Below, in pieces: positions 19,737 to 28,463 of a stretch of 64,000 nucleotides of DNA. Position 1 is the stretch's first letter. Each line of letters starts with the position of its first letter. Position numbers and translations under genes: made by a program. Source of the stretch: Euglena gracilis. Taxonomy: Eukaryota; Euglenida; Euglenophyceae; Euglenales. The notes beneath the pieces were generated by a model. The model made no database searches. It was not told where the DNA came from and saw nothing but the letters and a program-made list of their open reading frames with translations. The stretch covers positions 22,964,064-23,028,063 of the forward strand of contig CP154955.1 in assembly GCA_039621445.1 (NCBI GenBank), read 5' to 3'.

Positions 19737-19741
19737 GGAGG
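19737..19741. other. Target site duplication of element B, left copy (GGAGG)
   Basis: GGAGG precedes the B 5' LTR and follows the 3' LTR at 26797-26801. Element I (right edge, minus strand) shows the uninterrupted version of this site with a single GAGG, confirming the insertion. Confidence 0.9.
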
Positions 19742-19932
19742 TGCGGACTATTTACTAACCGCCTGAACCGAACTTTGTATTCCTAATTCGAACCTTTCCT
19801 CCTGTGCAGACTGCTGGCCCTTTTTATGTCTTTTCATTGATTGTGTTACGTCTTTGGGAACAATTGGGATATCAAGAAAAATTGGGAATCCGAGGATTTC
19901 AATAAAAACAAAAGAATATTCTGAGACGTCCA
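19742..19932 (+). repeat. 5' LTR of element B
   Basis: 191 bp, TGCGGACTAT...GACGTCCA. It contains CCTTTCCTCCTGTGCAG (to 19809), a good 3' splice-acceptor-like string, and AATAAA near 19902. It matches 26606-26796 except for about three bases in the ggccctttt/ggctctggt segment. Confidence 0.95.
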
Positions 19933-19936
19933 AAGT

Positions 19937-19952
19937 TGGTCGCAGAGGTTTG
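19937..19952 (+). other. Primer binding site of element B
   Basis: TGGTCGCAGAGGTTTG begins four bases after the LTR. Element F uses a similar string, TGGTACGCAGAGGTGG, so the two may prime from related tRNAs. I cannot name the tRNA. Confidence 0.5.
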
Positions 19953-20379
19953 TTGTTCCAATCGTCCAAGACGTCTTCGAGGAGATTCAACATTGTTTCA
20001 CTGGTTTTTGAAGTTCCAGAAGTTGGTGTTCCTGAAGGCAAGGTTAACCGAGTTGCTGGTACAGAACAACACCTTCAACAGGAAGTTGACATTGAAGCTG
20101 TGGTGAACAAGTTCACAGTGGAGAGTTTGTCAACAGTTGTTGTATTGGTTATTTGGTTGAGGAAGTTTGTAAGTGGTGCTGTTCACCTTGCTGTCCAGAA
20201 CAAGATCCTGGTTGAGGCAAGATCTTCATCATCTTGCTGACCTGGTCCTGAACCAAGTGGTTGGTTTTCTGTTCTGGTTTCTTCAGTTTTTGTTTGTCTT
20301 TTTGGGTTGGCCAGTGTTTCTGTTTCTCCCAGTTTTCAGAGCCAGTGGTTGAGTTTTTTTTTGAAAGTGATCTGCAGAA

Positions 20380-23300
20380 ATGTCCTCCATTGAATATTTG
20401 GAAAGAAGGTTGCAAGAATTGGAAATCAAATCAGCCAGCAGCAGTCAGTCTGTGTTTACCCCTGTGAACCCAATCACCCAGGTTGAAACATTTCTGAAGC
20501 AAATTGTGGAACCAAACTCCAGCAACCCCAGCCAAAGTTCAACCCAAAGTTCCAGATTACCCCCTGTGAAATTGCCTGAGTTTGATGGCACAAATTGGCC
20601 AGAGTTTTTGAAAGATTTTGGCAGATGGTTGAGGTTAACTGGTGCAGTTGCATTTGGAAATGTCCAGAAAAAGGATTGGCTGTTGGAATGTTGCACCCCC
20701 AAGGTGAAAAAACTGATTGAAAAAGTGATGGATGAGAATGATGATTTTGAAAAAGTGCTGTTGGAAATTGCAAATTTGTTCCCAACACTGGAAAATGACA
20801 TGACTTTGAGGTCTGCCATTGACAAATTGCCAACACTTTCCCAGAACCCTGAACCCCAAGACATCAAAAAACTTTTCATTGAGTTGGACAATTTGATGGC
20901 CAGGTTGAGCCCCCAGGCCATGAGTGAACAGGAAAAGTTTTTGGTTTTGCTGAGGAAATTACACCCCAGAATGTATGCAGACATCAGGGCAGACAGATTT
21001 TACAAACATCGTTCTGAGACATTCACAGATTTGAGAAAAACAATTTTGGAGAAAAGTTCTGAAGATTGGTTGGAGAGGAATTTGCTAAAAAAAGAAAATC
21101 TCAGACCATTGATTGAAAGACCCCCTGATCAATCTGAAAAAGTTGGTGAAAATGTCCCAGAATCTGGAAAAGGTGGAAAATCTGGTGGAAAAGGAAAAGG
21201 CAAAGGAAAAGGCAAAGGCAAGGGTGAAAGAAAAGTTGATGACACCCCAGCCCCACGATTTGGAGCCACAATTTTCTGTCGATTTTGTCACAAAAAAGGG
21301 CATTATGAAGACAGATGTTGGTCAAAAGAAAAGTTTGAAAAAAAGAAGGCAGCAGCCCAGAAGGGGGCAGGCAAAGGGACCCCTTCGGTTCAACCCCAGA
21401 GAGTGCAAACCCAGGTTACCCCCCCGGGTGAGAACCCCAAAAAGAGAAAGGCTGATGCTTTGCAGTTGCTCCAGATGGTGTGTAAAACTTATCTTTTGCC
21501 AGTGAAGGTTTATGGAAAGGAAATTCAAGCCATTTTGGACACTGGGGCCACCATAACTGCAGTTTCTAAGAAATGTGTTCCAGAGAATAAAATTCAGCGA
21601 AGTGCTGCGGTACCCCTGCAGATCGGCAACGGTGAGTACATTTTTTCTGAAGGAGTGTGTGAGGTGAGCCTGGAGTTGGGACGAAAAATTCTAAAGCTTA
21701 AAGCGGTTGTTGTTGAAACAAATGCCTTCGAGGCAGTTTTGGGGACTGACTTTACTGAAAGTGAATTTTTTGGTGGGTTGCTGACCAGACCCCCCAGAAT
21801 TATCATTGATGGTGAGGAGTTTTTGCTTCAGAGCCATGATGGGGACCACACTATCAAAAGAATTTTCAGACTTTTCAAGACAGAAAGCTACACTTTGGTG
21901 AAGCCAGTGAAGACAAAAGCTTTGGATGAATTGAAGATTTCTGAGGGTCAGATTTGCATTGATCTTTTTGCAAACCACCTGAACCACACCCAGTCTTTGT
22001 ACATGACAAAAGGGAATTCAGCCTACAGGTATTCATGGGAAAGGTTGTTGTGTGACATTGGTGCTTCCAAGTTTCTGTGGGCAAACCCCCCCTTCAGCCA
22101 ACTAAGCAAAGTGGTGACAAAGTTGTGCATTGAAGAAACAAAAATGGTCCTGGTACACCCAGACTGGGTGGACCAGTACTGGTCCCCCCTGCTGGAAAGG
22201 GTGACTGTGGCCAGGGTGAAAATTTCAAGTGGGGTTCCCTTGTTTGTGGGTGACAGGTGCAAAAAGGTGCTGCCCTCCCCCCTGTGGAACACTTTTGTGA
22301 GTGTGGTGGACACTGTGCAATTCAAAGTGGATTTTGAGCTTTTGGACCCCAAAATTGTCAGTTGGCTCAGAAAAGTTTCAAGGAATTGGAGTTTGGATGA
22401 ACTGAGAGGTGAGATCAGAAAGTACCCAACAGTGGATGATGGAATTCAAGTTGATTTCCCAGATCTTCCTGATGTTTCCCCCCAGCAGCAGGCACCCCAG
22501 CCTGCCAGTCCACCTGCAGACAAGCAAGTTTTTGAAAGTCCAAGTTTTCCTTTGGAGAATGTTCCCCCCAAGGAATCAGATGAAAAGGTGAAAGAATGGT
22601 TGGACAATGTGGTGGTGTTTGAACCAATGAATGAGCATGAAAACATCAATTTTTTGGCTGAGTTGACCAAGGACATTGAAAGTGAGCTGAGTCTTTTTCA
22701 GGAGGTGAGAAAAGATGTGGAGGTGATGTTTTTCCAGCTGGCCCAGCCTGTGGAAGATGTGCAGTTTGCAAAACCTGTGAAAACTCCCAAGGCAACAATC
22801 AAGATGGATGAACTCAAAAGCATTTCCCAAGTTTTGCATGAAAAGATTTGGACTTTGGAGGCCCAGAAAAAGGCTGATGAAAAAAGCAGCAAATTGTTTA
22901 CTGAGAATCTGAGTGGAGAGTTTGAAAAGGAAGTTGAGAAATTCAGAGACCACCCCAGGTTGTATGAGCTTTTGGTGAAATTTTCTGATGTTTTTGGACC
23001 ATTGCCCACAATTTCTGAGTCTTCCCCCCTGCCTGTTTTGATGGACATTGAGCTGAAGCCTGAATGGGAAGGCAAACCCCTAAGGCAAAAGTGTTGGCCC
23101 ATGCCCCAGGAGGATGAAAAAGAAATTGACCTTCAGTGTGAAGAATTGCTAAAGTCAGGGTTGATTGAGCAATTCCCGGTTGGTGAAATCCCCCAGGTGT
23201 GCAGCCCCACATTTTTGGTGGACAAAAAAGGGTCAAGTACCAGAAGGATGGTCATCCATTATGGAAAATTGAATTCCAGGAGCAAAGCACATGCAGGGTT

Positions 23301-26300
23301 TCTGCCAAGCATGGAGGGGTTGATTGAGGGGTTGGCCAAATGTCGTTCTAAAAGTACCCTGGACATGAGGAGTGGGTATTGGCAAATCCCAATCACAAAA
23401 AGAGCAGCAAATTTGTCTGCATTTTGCATTCCATCTGGGAGGTGTTTTCGTCCCAAAAGGATGATGTTTGGCCTAAGTAATGCACCGGGTATTTTTCAGG
23501 AGCTGATGGAAATTCTAACCTCCCAATGCAAAACGGATTTGAGGGTGAGAGAGATTTTGAAGGATGGACACCTGGCTTCTTTTTTTTTTTTTTTTGGGGT
23601 TGGTGCAAACTCTGAGGAGGATCATTTGTATCTTTTGGAAAAGTGGTTTGAAGTTTGCAGAAAGAACCAAGTGAGAATCAAATTGAGCAAATGTTCCTTT
23701 CTGAATCAGTCCATTGACTATTTGGGTTTCTCGTTGGGATGGGGAATGTGGCAGGCAAACAAAAGAAACATTGAACCAATTCTGAGTTTTCGAGTTCAGA
23801 ATCAAAGGGATTTGAGGCGAATTTTGGGAGCCATGAATTTCTACCGCAGACACGTGAAAGGTTTTACTTTTGACTCAGCCCCGCTCACAGATCTGCTGAA
23901 AAAGAATGTGAAATGGAGATGGACTGAAAAGGAGGAGAGTTGTTTGAATGCATTGAAAAGGAAATTGTCTTCTCTTGATGTTTTGGGTACCCCCAGGAGT
24001 TCAGGAGAGATTGTTTTGGTGACTGACAGTTCGGATTTGGGAGGTGGTTCAGCATTGTTTCAGTGGCAAACCCTCCAACAAACACAAATTCCTGAGAATT
24101 TTCGAACAAGTGGTGTGAAGGTGGATGGAACCCTGAAAAACAACTACCCCAGTGAAATGAGGTTGGTGCCCCTGGGCCACTACAACTGGAAATGGAGTGA
24201 GGCAAGAAAAAAATACACTACCTGGGAAAAGGAAATTTTGAGTGGTGTGCTGACCATTGCTTCACAAACGAGGATTTTGCAAAATCTGCCAATTGTGTGG
24301 ATGACAGACAATGAGGCAGCCACCTCTTTCCTGAAGGGTGAACCCCCCCTCAACAAAAGACTGAGAAGGATGTATGTGTTTTTGCACCAGTTCAAACTGA
24401 ATATCGTTCATGTGGCAGGTTGCAAAAATGAATTGTGTGATTTTTTGTCTCGTGCTGATTTTGAGAACAAATTTGAAATTCATTTTGAGGAAGAAGCAAG
24501 GAACGCTTTTCAGAAAATGGATGTGCAGCTTGACCTGTTTTTGCAGAAGATTTTCAGTTTGTCCCACAGAGTGCAAGTGTCAGAAAAGGATTATTTGAAT
24601 TCAGAGCTGAAGGATTTTTGGGAAAAAGTGGAGGTTTCAAAACCCTGTTTCATTGACAATGAGTTTTGGTTCAGATCTGCCAAGGCCATGTATTGTGAAG
24701 GAAAATTGGTTGTTCCATCTCATTTGTTGAAAGTTTGTTTGGATGAATGTCACAAGGCAAGCAACCATGTTGGTGCTGAAAGGACTTTGTTGTTCTTTTT
24801 GAGCCATTTTCAGTCCAAGGTTTCCAAGAAAGACATGTTGGAAATTTGCAGGGCCATTGTGATGACATGTGAAATTTGCACCCTTTCAAAACAAAACCGC
24901 CCCAGTGACCGTGGAAAGGTGGGTTCTTTACCGATTCCAACAGTGAGCAATGAAGTTTTGTGTTTGGATTTTGTGCAAATGGACCCCTACAATGGTTTTG
25001 ACTATGTGCTGACTTTGGTTGACAATTTGTCCCATTTTTGCCAATTCATCCCCACACAGAAAACGGTAACCGGAGAAGGTGTTTTGAGGCTTATTTTGGA
25101 CCGGTGGATTTCTGTTTTTGGAAAACCGTCTGTTGTGAGGTCTGACAACGACGTGCGATTCAGACAGCCCAGTGGTTTTTACCAGACAGCCCTGAAAGCT
25201 CTCGACGTGAAATTATCGTTTTCTCTGCCCAGGAACCCCCGATCAAACGGTTTGGTTGAAAATGTCAATAAAATGTTCTTGCAGAATATGCGAGCATTGA
25301 GTCTGTCTTCCAAGGACAAAAATTGGGTGCAGCTGATCCCGTATTGCACATTTTTGATGAATTCGCAGATTTCCCCCACAACAATGTTGTCACCCCATGA
25401 AATGTTTTTGGGCAGACCAGCTTGGAGGTTGGAATTACCCCCAGAACCGGTGACAAATCCAGAAACCCATTCTTGGCTTTTGACCCAGATGGAAATTCAA
25501 GAAAGAGCTTCCCAGAGATTGAAAGAATTGAGGAAAAAAGATTTTGAGAGTGCCAACAAAGGGAGGGTACCAGCAAAAATTGAAGAAGATGACTATGTTT
25601 TGGTGCACAACAAAAGATGGCCAAACAAATCATGGCCCAAGCTTTCCCCCCCCTGGCAAGGACCTTTTCGGGTACTCAAATCGAGGTTCAATTCAGTGCA
25701 AATTGCAAGCAGTCCATCTTTGGGAGGGGTCATTGATGTCTCTTTGGGTTTGTGCAAAAAGTGGGAGGTTGCTTTGCATGAAGAAAGCCTTTTGGAAGAA
25801 GACCCAGACCTTTTGACCGGTGAAGCGGTTGTGGGAGACCCAGTGGAGGGTGACACCCCCATGCCAGACCAGGGAGGGGATCCCCCCCTTCAGATGTCAG
25901 AAGAAGAACAAGCTCAGTTGGGTTTTTACAATGTTTACAAGATTTTGAAGCACAAGTACCAAGGGGGATGGAAATTTTTGGTTTGGTGGGAGAATTTTCC
26001 GGCAGGCAGCAGTACATGGGAGCCTGTGGCTTCCTTTGTGCAACCAGGAGGCAGAATGAATGAGGTTTTCAAGAATTATTGTGTGGATCACAATTTACAA
26101 TCGATCCTACGCCAGGCGCTCAGAATGTTTTGCGACGTTTCAGAATGTGAATGGGGGTTGGCATCTCAAGAGACAGCCTGGCCTCCCCCCAAATGTTTTG
26201 ATCGTGCTTTCAGTCACGCGGGAGGAAAGTCAAGCCCCCCAGGGGGCCTTTTGGATGGTTCTTCGGGTCAGGAGACACCAACCCGCCTCGCCATGGGTGG

Positions 26301-26319
26301 ATTGTTGTCTAACCTTTGA
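20380..26319 (+). CDS. gag-pol: Gag-Pol polyprotein of element B
   Basis: A single 1,979-residue frame from ATG 20380. Order: coiled-coil start and Gag (1-260); (GK)n tract (about 266-284); CCHC knuckle CRFCHKKGHYEDRC (300-313); protease AILDTGATITAVS (catalytic Asp 387); methyltransferase-like block (about 524-650); acidic spacer; RT (about 880-1120) with LDMRSGYWQIPI; RNase H with LVTDSSDLGGGSALF and VWMTDNEAATSF. The integrase has an HHCC zinc module (HKASNHVGAE...CEICTLSKQ) and catalytic Asp, Asp, Glu in LCLDFVQMD, RSDNDVRF and NGLVENVNK. A GPF/Y-like module (PWQGPFRV), a chromodomain (YNVYKILKH...WWENFPAGSSTWEP) and a short extra tail end it. RT motif C is lost: where Y-x-D-D is expected, five phenylalanines (1068-1072) are encoded by a T run. 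All else looks intact. Confidence 0.93.
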   Translation: MSSIEYLERRLQELEIKSASSSQSVFTPVNPITQVETFLKQIVEPNSSNPSQSSTQSSRLPPVKLPEFDGTNWPEFLKDFGRWLRLTGAVAFGNVQKKDWLLECCTPKVKKLIEKVMDENDDFEKVLLEIANLFPTLENDMTLRSAIDKLPTLSQNPEPQDIKKLFIELDNLMARLSPQAMSEQEKFLVLLRKLHPRMYADIRADRFYKHRSETFTDLRKTILEKSSEDWLERNLLKKENLRPLIERPPDQSEKVGENVPESGKGGKSGGKGKGKGKGKGKGERKVDDTPAPRFGATIFCRFCHKKGHYEDRCWSKEKFEKKKAAAQKGAGKGTPSVQPQRVQTQVTPPGENPKKRKADALQLLQMVCKTYLLPVKVYGKEIQAILDTGATITAVSKKCVPENKIQRSAAVPLQIGNGEYIFSEGVCEVSLELGRKILKLKAVVVETNAFEAVLGTDFTESEFFGGLLTRPPRIIIDGEEFLLQSHDGDHTIKRIFRLFKTESYTLVKPVKTKALDELKISEGQICIDLFANHLNHTQSLYMTKGNSAYRYSWERLLCDIGASKFLWANPPFSQLSKVVTKLCIEETKMVLVHPDWVDQYWSPLLERVTVARVKISSGVPLFVGDRCKKVLPSPLWNTFVSVVDTVQFKVDFELLDPKIVSWLRKVSRNWSLDELRGEIRKYPTVDDGIQVDFPDLPDVSPQQQAPQPASPPADKQVFESPSFPLENVPPKESDEKVKEWLDNVVVFEPMNEHENINFLAELTKDIESELSLFQEVRKDVEVMFFQLAQPVEDVQFAKPVKTPKATIKMDELKSISQVLHEKIWTLEAQKKADEKSSKLFTENLSGEFEKEVEKFRDHPRLYELLVKFSDVFGPLPTISESSPLPVLMDIELKPEWEGKPLRQKCWPMPQEDEKEIDLQCEELLKSGLIEQFPVGEIPQVCSPTFLVDKKGSSTRRMVIHYGKLNSRSKAHAGFLPSMEGLIEGLAKCRSKSTLDMRSGYWQIPITKRAANLSAFCIPSGRCFRPKRMMFGLSNAPGIFQELMEILTSQCKTDLRVREILKDGHLASFFFFFGVGANSEEDHLYLLEKWFEVCRKNQVRIKLSKCSFLNQSIDYLGFSLGWGMWQANKRNIEPILSFRVQNQRDLRRILGAMNFYRRHVKGFTFDSAPLTDLLKKNVKWRWTEKEESCLNALKRKLSSLDVLGTPRSSGEIVLVTDSSDLGGGSALFQWQTLQQTQIPENFRTSGVKVDGTLKNNYPSEMRLVPLGHYNWKWSEARKKYTTWEKEILSGVLTIASQTRILQNLPIVWMTDNEAATSFLKGEPPLNKRLRRMYVFLHQFKLNIVHVAGCKNELCDFLSRADFENKFEIHFEEEARNAFQKMDVQLDLFLQKIFSLSHRVQVSEKDYLNSELKDFWEKVEVSKPCFIDNEFWFRSAKAMYCEGKLVVPSHLLKVCLDECHKASNHVGAERTLLFFLSHFQSKVSKKDMLEICRAIVMTCEICTLSKQNRPSDRGKVGSLPIPTVSNEVLCLDFVQMDPYNGFDYVLTLVDNLSHFCQFIPTQKTVTGEGVLRLILDRWISVFGKPSVVRSDNDVRFRQPSGFYQTALKALDVKLSFSLPRNPRSNGLVENVNKMFLQNMRALSLSSKDKNWVQLIPYCTFLMNSQISPTTMLSPHEMFLGRPAWRLELPPEPVTNPETHSWLLTQMEIQERASQRLKELRKKDFESANKGRVPAKIEEDDYVLVHNKRWPNKSWPKLSPPWQGPFRVLKSRFNSVQIASSPSLGGVIDVSLGLCKKWEVALHEESLLEEDPDLLTGEAVVGDPVEGDTPMPDQGGDPPLQMSEEEQAQLGFYNVYKILKHKYQGGWKFLVWWENFPAGSSTWEPVASFVQPGGRMNEVFKNYCVDHNLQSILRQALRMFCDVSECEWGLASQETAWPPPKCFDRAFSHAGGKSSPPGGLLDGSSGQETPTRLAMGGLLSNL
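21949..22335 (+). other. Dam-like adenine-methyltransferase-type domain in B Gag-Pol
   Basis: Residues about 524-650 read QICIDLFANHLNHTQSLY, then SKFLWANPPFSQL, then MVLVHPDWVDQYW. D-x-F-A-N...N...Y followed by an aromatic-N-P-P-F motif (residues 569-572, AAC CCC CCC TTC at 22084) matches the plan of phage-type Dam N6-adenine methyltransferases. The MT domain of DIRS retrotransposons has the same plan. N-P-P-F is the substrate/catalytic motif IV. Its place between protease and RT differs from DIRS, where it follows RNase H. Activity is unproven. Confidence 0.65.
23580..23595 (+). repeat. T16 homopolymer replacing the RT catalytic motif of element B
   Basis: A run of 16 T encodes Phe1068-1072 between LKDGHLAS and GVGANSEEDHLYLL. 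In related RTs this exact position carries Y/F-x-D-D. The frame is kept. Confidence 0.8.
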
Positions 26320-26605
26320 AGGCTTTCAGTCACAAACCTGCCATTGATGCGAGGAGTTTTGCCCAGGTTTGTGTTACTTTTGAATGGCAAGCCAACCACG
26401 AAGTGAAGGGACCACGGTGAACGTCGGAAGTAACCTCTTTTACCTTCCTTTGTGTTGACATTTGTCGTTCTGAACCTTTTTTGTGGACAATTCGTGTTGA
26501 ACACCATTCATTCGTGCTTGAACCATAGTAAAGCCATTTTGTCTGTGGTGTGATGCCGTTTCGTCCTGTGCCTGTGGCGCCGCGTCCTCCGGCATGGGGG
26601 GCGTG
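26320..26605 (+). other. 3' UTR and polypurine-like tract of element B
   Basis: No frame of note. A G-rich stretch, TGGGGGGCG (26595-26603), ends two bases before the 3' LTR and is the likely plus-strand primer. Confidence 0.5.
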
Positions 26606-26796
26606 TGCGGACTATTTACTAACCGCCTGAACCGAACTTTGTATTCCTAATTCGAACCTTTCCTCCTGTGCAGACTGCTGGCTCTGGTTATGTCTTTTCA
26701 TTGATTGTGTTACGTCTTTGGGAACAATTGGGATATCAAGAAAAATTGGGAATCCGAGGATTTCAATAAAAACAAAAGAATATTCTGAGACGTCCA
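26606..26796 (+). repeat. 3' LTR of element B
   Basis: 191 bp, same ends as 19742-19932; followed by GGAGG (26797-26801). Confidence 0.95.
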
Positions 26797-26801
26797 GGAG
26801 G

Positions 26802-27475
26802 TAATCGCCTCTTATTGCGTCGTGAAGAAGCTACTGCTGTGAAGACCTTGGCAGCCGGGAAACCTGGCAAGCCGCTAAGTGACGCACAGCACACAGCGCG
26901 CACGCCGTAATAATAGGCCAACTTGTCACTTTTCGGCCCTAAGGCCCTTAAGGCTGCCAGACAGCAAAAATTCTGTTCTGGCCTAAGCCAGCCCCCCTCT
27001 CCTCCCTACTTTCCCCCCACCCCCGCAAAGCTGTCGCCGGCAGTCGGTTTTGTAAGTAGGCTTTTGTTTCGTAGTGCGGATATGACCGCCTAGGAGCCCT
27101 ATCCGGGTATGACCAGGATAGGAGCCTGCCCCCCCTTCCACACCTCTCCCCTCGGGTTTTCAGCGAATCGCTTGACCAACCCCACGTGCCTTTGGCGCAC
27201 CCAAAGTGGGTGGATGGGATACTTTGACAGGAAACCTGCCAAGCCCCAATTTCCCACAGTGGGCTTTTTCGCAGCCCTAAGCCGAAACGGCTAGTAGGTA
27301 ACCGCGATAAGCGGTAACCTTTTGCGCGTTTTAGGGTTTTTGGGTTGCGCCCCTGTGGAGAAAAGAGATCCGTGTTCTGGAAAACAGAACCCGATCAGGG
27401 CTGTGTCTGAAATCCTGACGGGACCTGGGATGACCTGGTCCAAGAAGGAAATCGGGCATAGCCCTGGGAGGGGGA
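26802..27475 (+). other. 3' UTR of element A, right part, with polypurine tract
   Basis: Non-coding and shared with D (31656-32196, minus), H (about 62450-62883, plus) and I (63314-64000, minus). It contains hairpins such as ACCGC-GATAA-GCGGT (near 27303). It ends in the polypurine tract GGGAGGGGGA (27466-27475) touching the LTR. Confidence 0.85.
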
Positions 27476-27886
27476 TGTGTACCAGGCACGATCCCAGCTC
27501 TGTGGGAAACCTGCAGAGTCTGGATCCGTCACAATCTGACGGCTGTGATGAACACAGCCTGACGATCGTGGCAGATCCTATGGGATTTAGCGACACGTAT
27601 CACACGTGCCTGCGTGATCTCTTTTCCTCACAGGTGGTATTCTATTCTTCACATTTTGATTGTTTTGAAGCAAGAGGATTAACCTCTGAAAAGACTGAAC
27701 TCGACTGTGAAGGAAAATCCTTCTACAGCGCCTTGCTTTGTGCTCTGCCTTAGCATAGGGGAATTGGGAAAAGGGCTTTTGTTACTCCAAGGATTTTTAC
27801 TCACCTAAGTAGGTGCGCACCAGGAGAAAGCGAAACAGGCTTTTCCGGGACAAAAGGGGTCAAAGGGAAGTCCTTGGACGTACACT
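27476..27886 (+). repeat. 3' LTR of element A
   Basis: 411 bp, identical to 4093-4503; followed by GTTTG (27887-27891). Confidence 0.95.
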
Positions 27887-27891
27887 GTTTG

Positions 27892-28463
27892 GCGTAGCAC
27901 GAATCCAGCCAACGGCACACTTCTGGGCACACTTCTCGTCTACGGATGGATTGCAGGATTTTTTCCTGTGACATGGAGTTGAAGGCATTTTTGAAATCCA
28001 CTTGAAGCAGCCCCCACCGATTGTCTCTGTCCGAGTGCAGGGTGTCCACCATCTGTTGGATTCCCATTGCGATCAATGGACATGCATTCGGCACACCAAC
28101 GCCACATTGTGGAGGACTCAGTTCTTTCAAAGCATTTACCACCGTGGGATGACGCATGAGGCATTTGCCAACCAATCGGCGGATTGTTTCACCTGCTGCG
28201 ATCGGGCGAGTGTCTTCATCACACACTGAGTGCTCCACAAGGTTTCCAAAAGCATCATCTTCCATTGCTGTTTGTTTGTTCTGTTTTCGCAGAGGTGTCA
28301 ACCTGGCGGAGGAAAGAATTGGGGCCATGCCGGGGTGAACACCGTTTGTAATTGCCCGACAGATGAAGGTATCAAGCACTTCGAGGAGGTCATCTCCACA
28401 AGACCCTGGGTAGTATCCAACCGTCGCCTTGAGGTGGTCAGGTCTCAGACCAGAGCCCCTCAA
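27892..28463 (-). pseudogene. LINE-2 reverse transcriptase, 5' side of the element A insertion
   Basis: Read leftward: GSGLRPDHLKATVGYYP, then TPLRKQNKQ, then RPIAAGETIRRLVGKCL (fingers). Motif A follows as LLQVDFKNAFNSMSQEKI, with catalytic Asp, then ICRWLDSCYAK up to the element A junction. With 3713-4092 it makes a non-LTR RT palm interrupted by A. Upstream, near 28460, the element breaks off. The next LINE-2 segment, which should precede it, lies to the right but in the opposite orientation. Confidence 0.75.

Larger units (their letters stand above)
19742..26796 (+). mobile_element. Element B: Ty3/gypsy chromodomain element with a methyltransferase-like domain
   Basis: This is a complete 7,055-bp LTR element nested in the 3' UTR of A. 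It has 191-bp LTRs (TG...CA, about 3 differences), GGAGG duplications, a primer site, one uninterrupted gag-pol frame (20380-26319) and a GC-rich purine stretch before the 3' LTR. Base usage is T/A-richer than A, and the small hairpins common in A are not evident here, so B is an unrelated family. It is younger than A's insertion because it lies inside A. The RT active site is missing, see 23580. Confidence 0.95.
4093..27886 (+). mobile_element. Element A: Ty3/gypsy chromodomain LTR retrotransposon with a third ORF
   Basis: The element is complete from LTR to LTR. It has 411-bp LTRs, a primer binding site, gag, protease-RT-RNase H, integrase with chromodomain, the large ORF3, a 3' UTR and a polypurine tract. 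It spans 23,794 bp, of which 7,060 bp are element B plus its duplicated GGAGG, so A alone is about 16.7 kb. The two LTRs are identical base for base, so insertion was recent. Even so, pol carries an in-frame TGA (9087) and a frameshift (about 12,300-12,380), and ORF3 has two frame changes near 14,490 and 14,830. This copy may have been mobilised in trans, or some breaks are sequence errors. Element D is a diverged second copy with the same gene order. Confidence 0.93.

Noticed and set aside
26520-26550. Dinoflagellate spliced-leader gene (AAAGCCATTTTG string)
   Set aside because: Only a partial resemblance to the leader and no tandem array or donor context.
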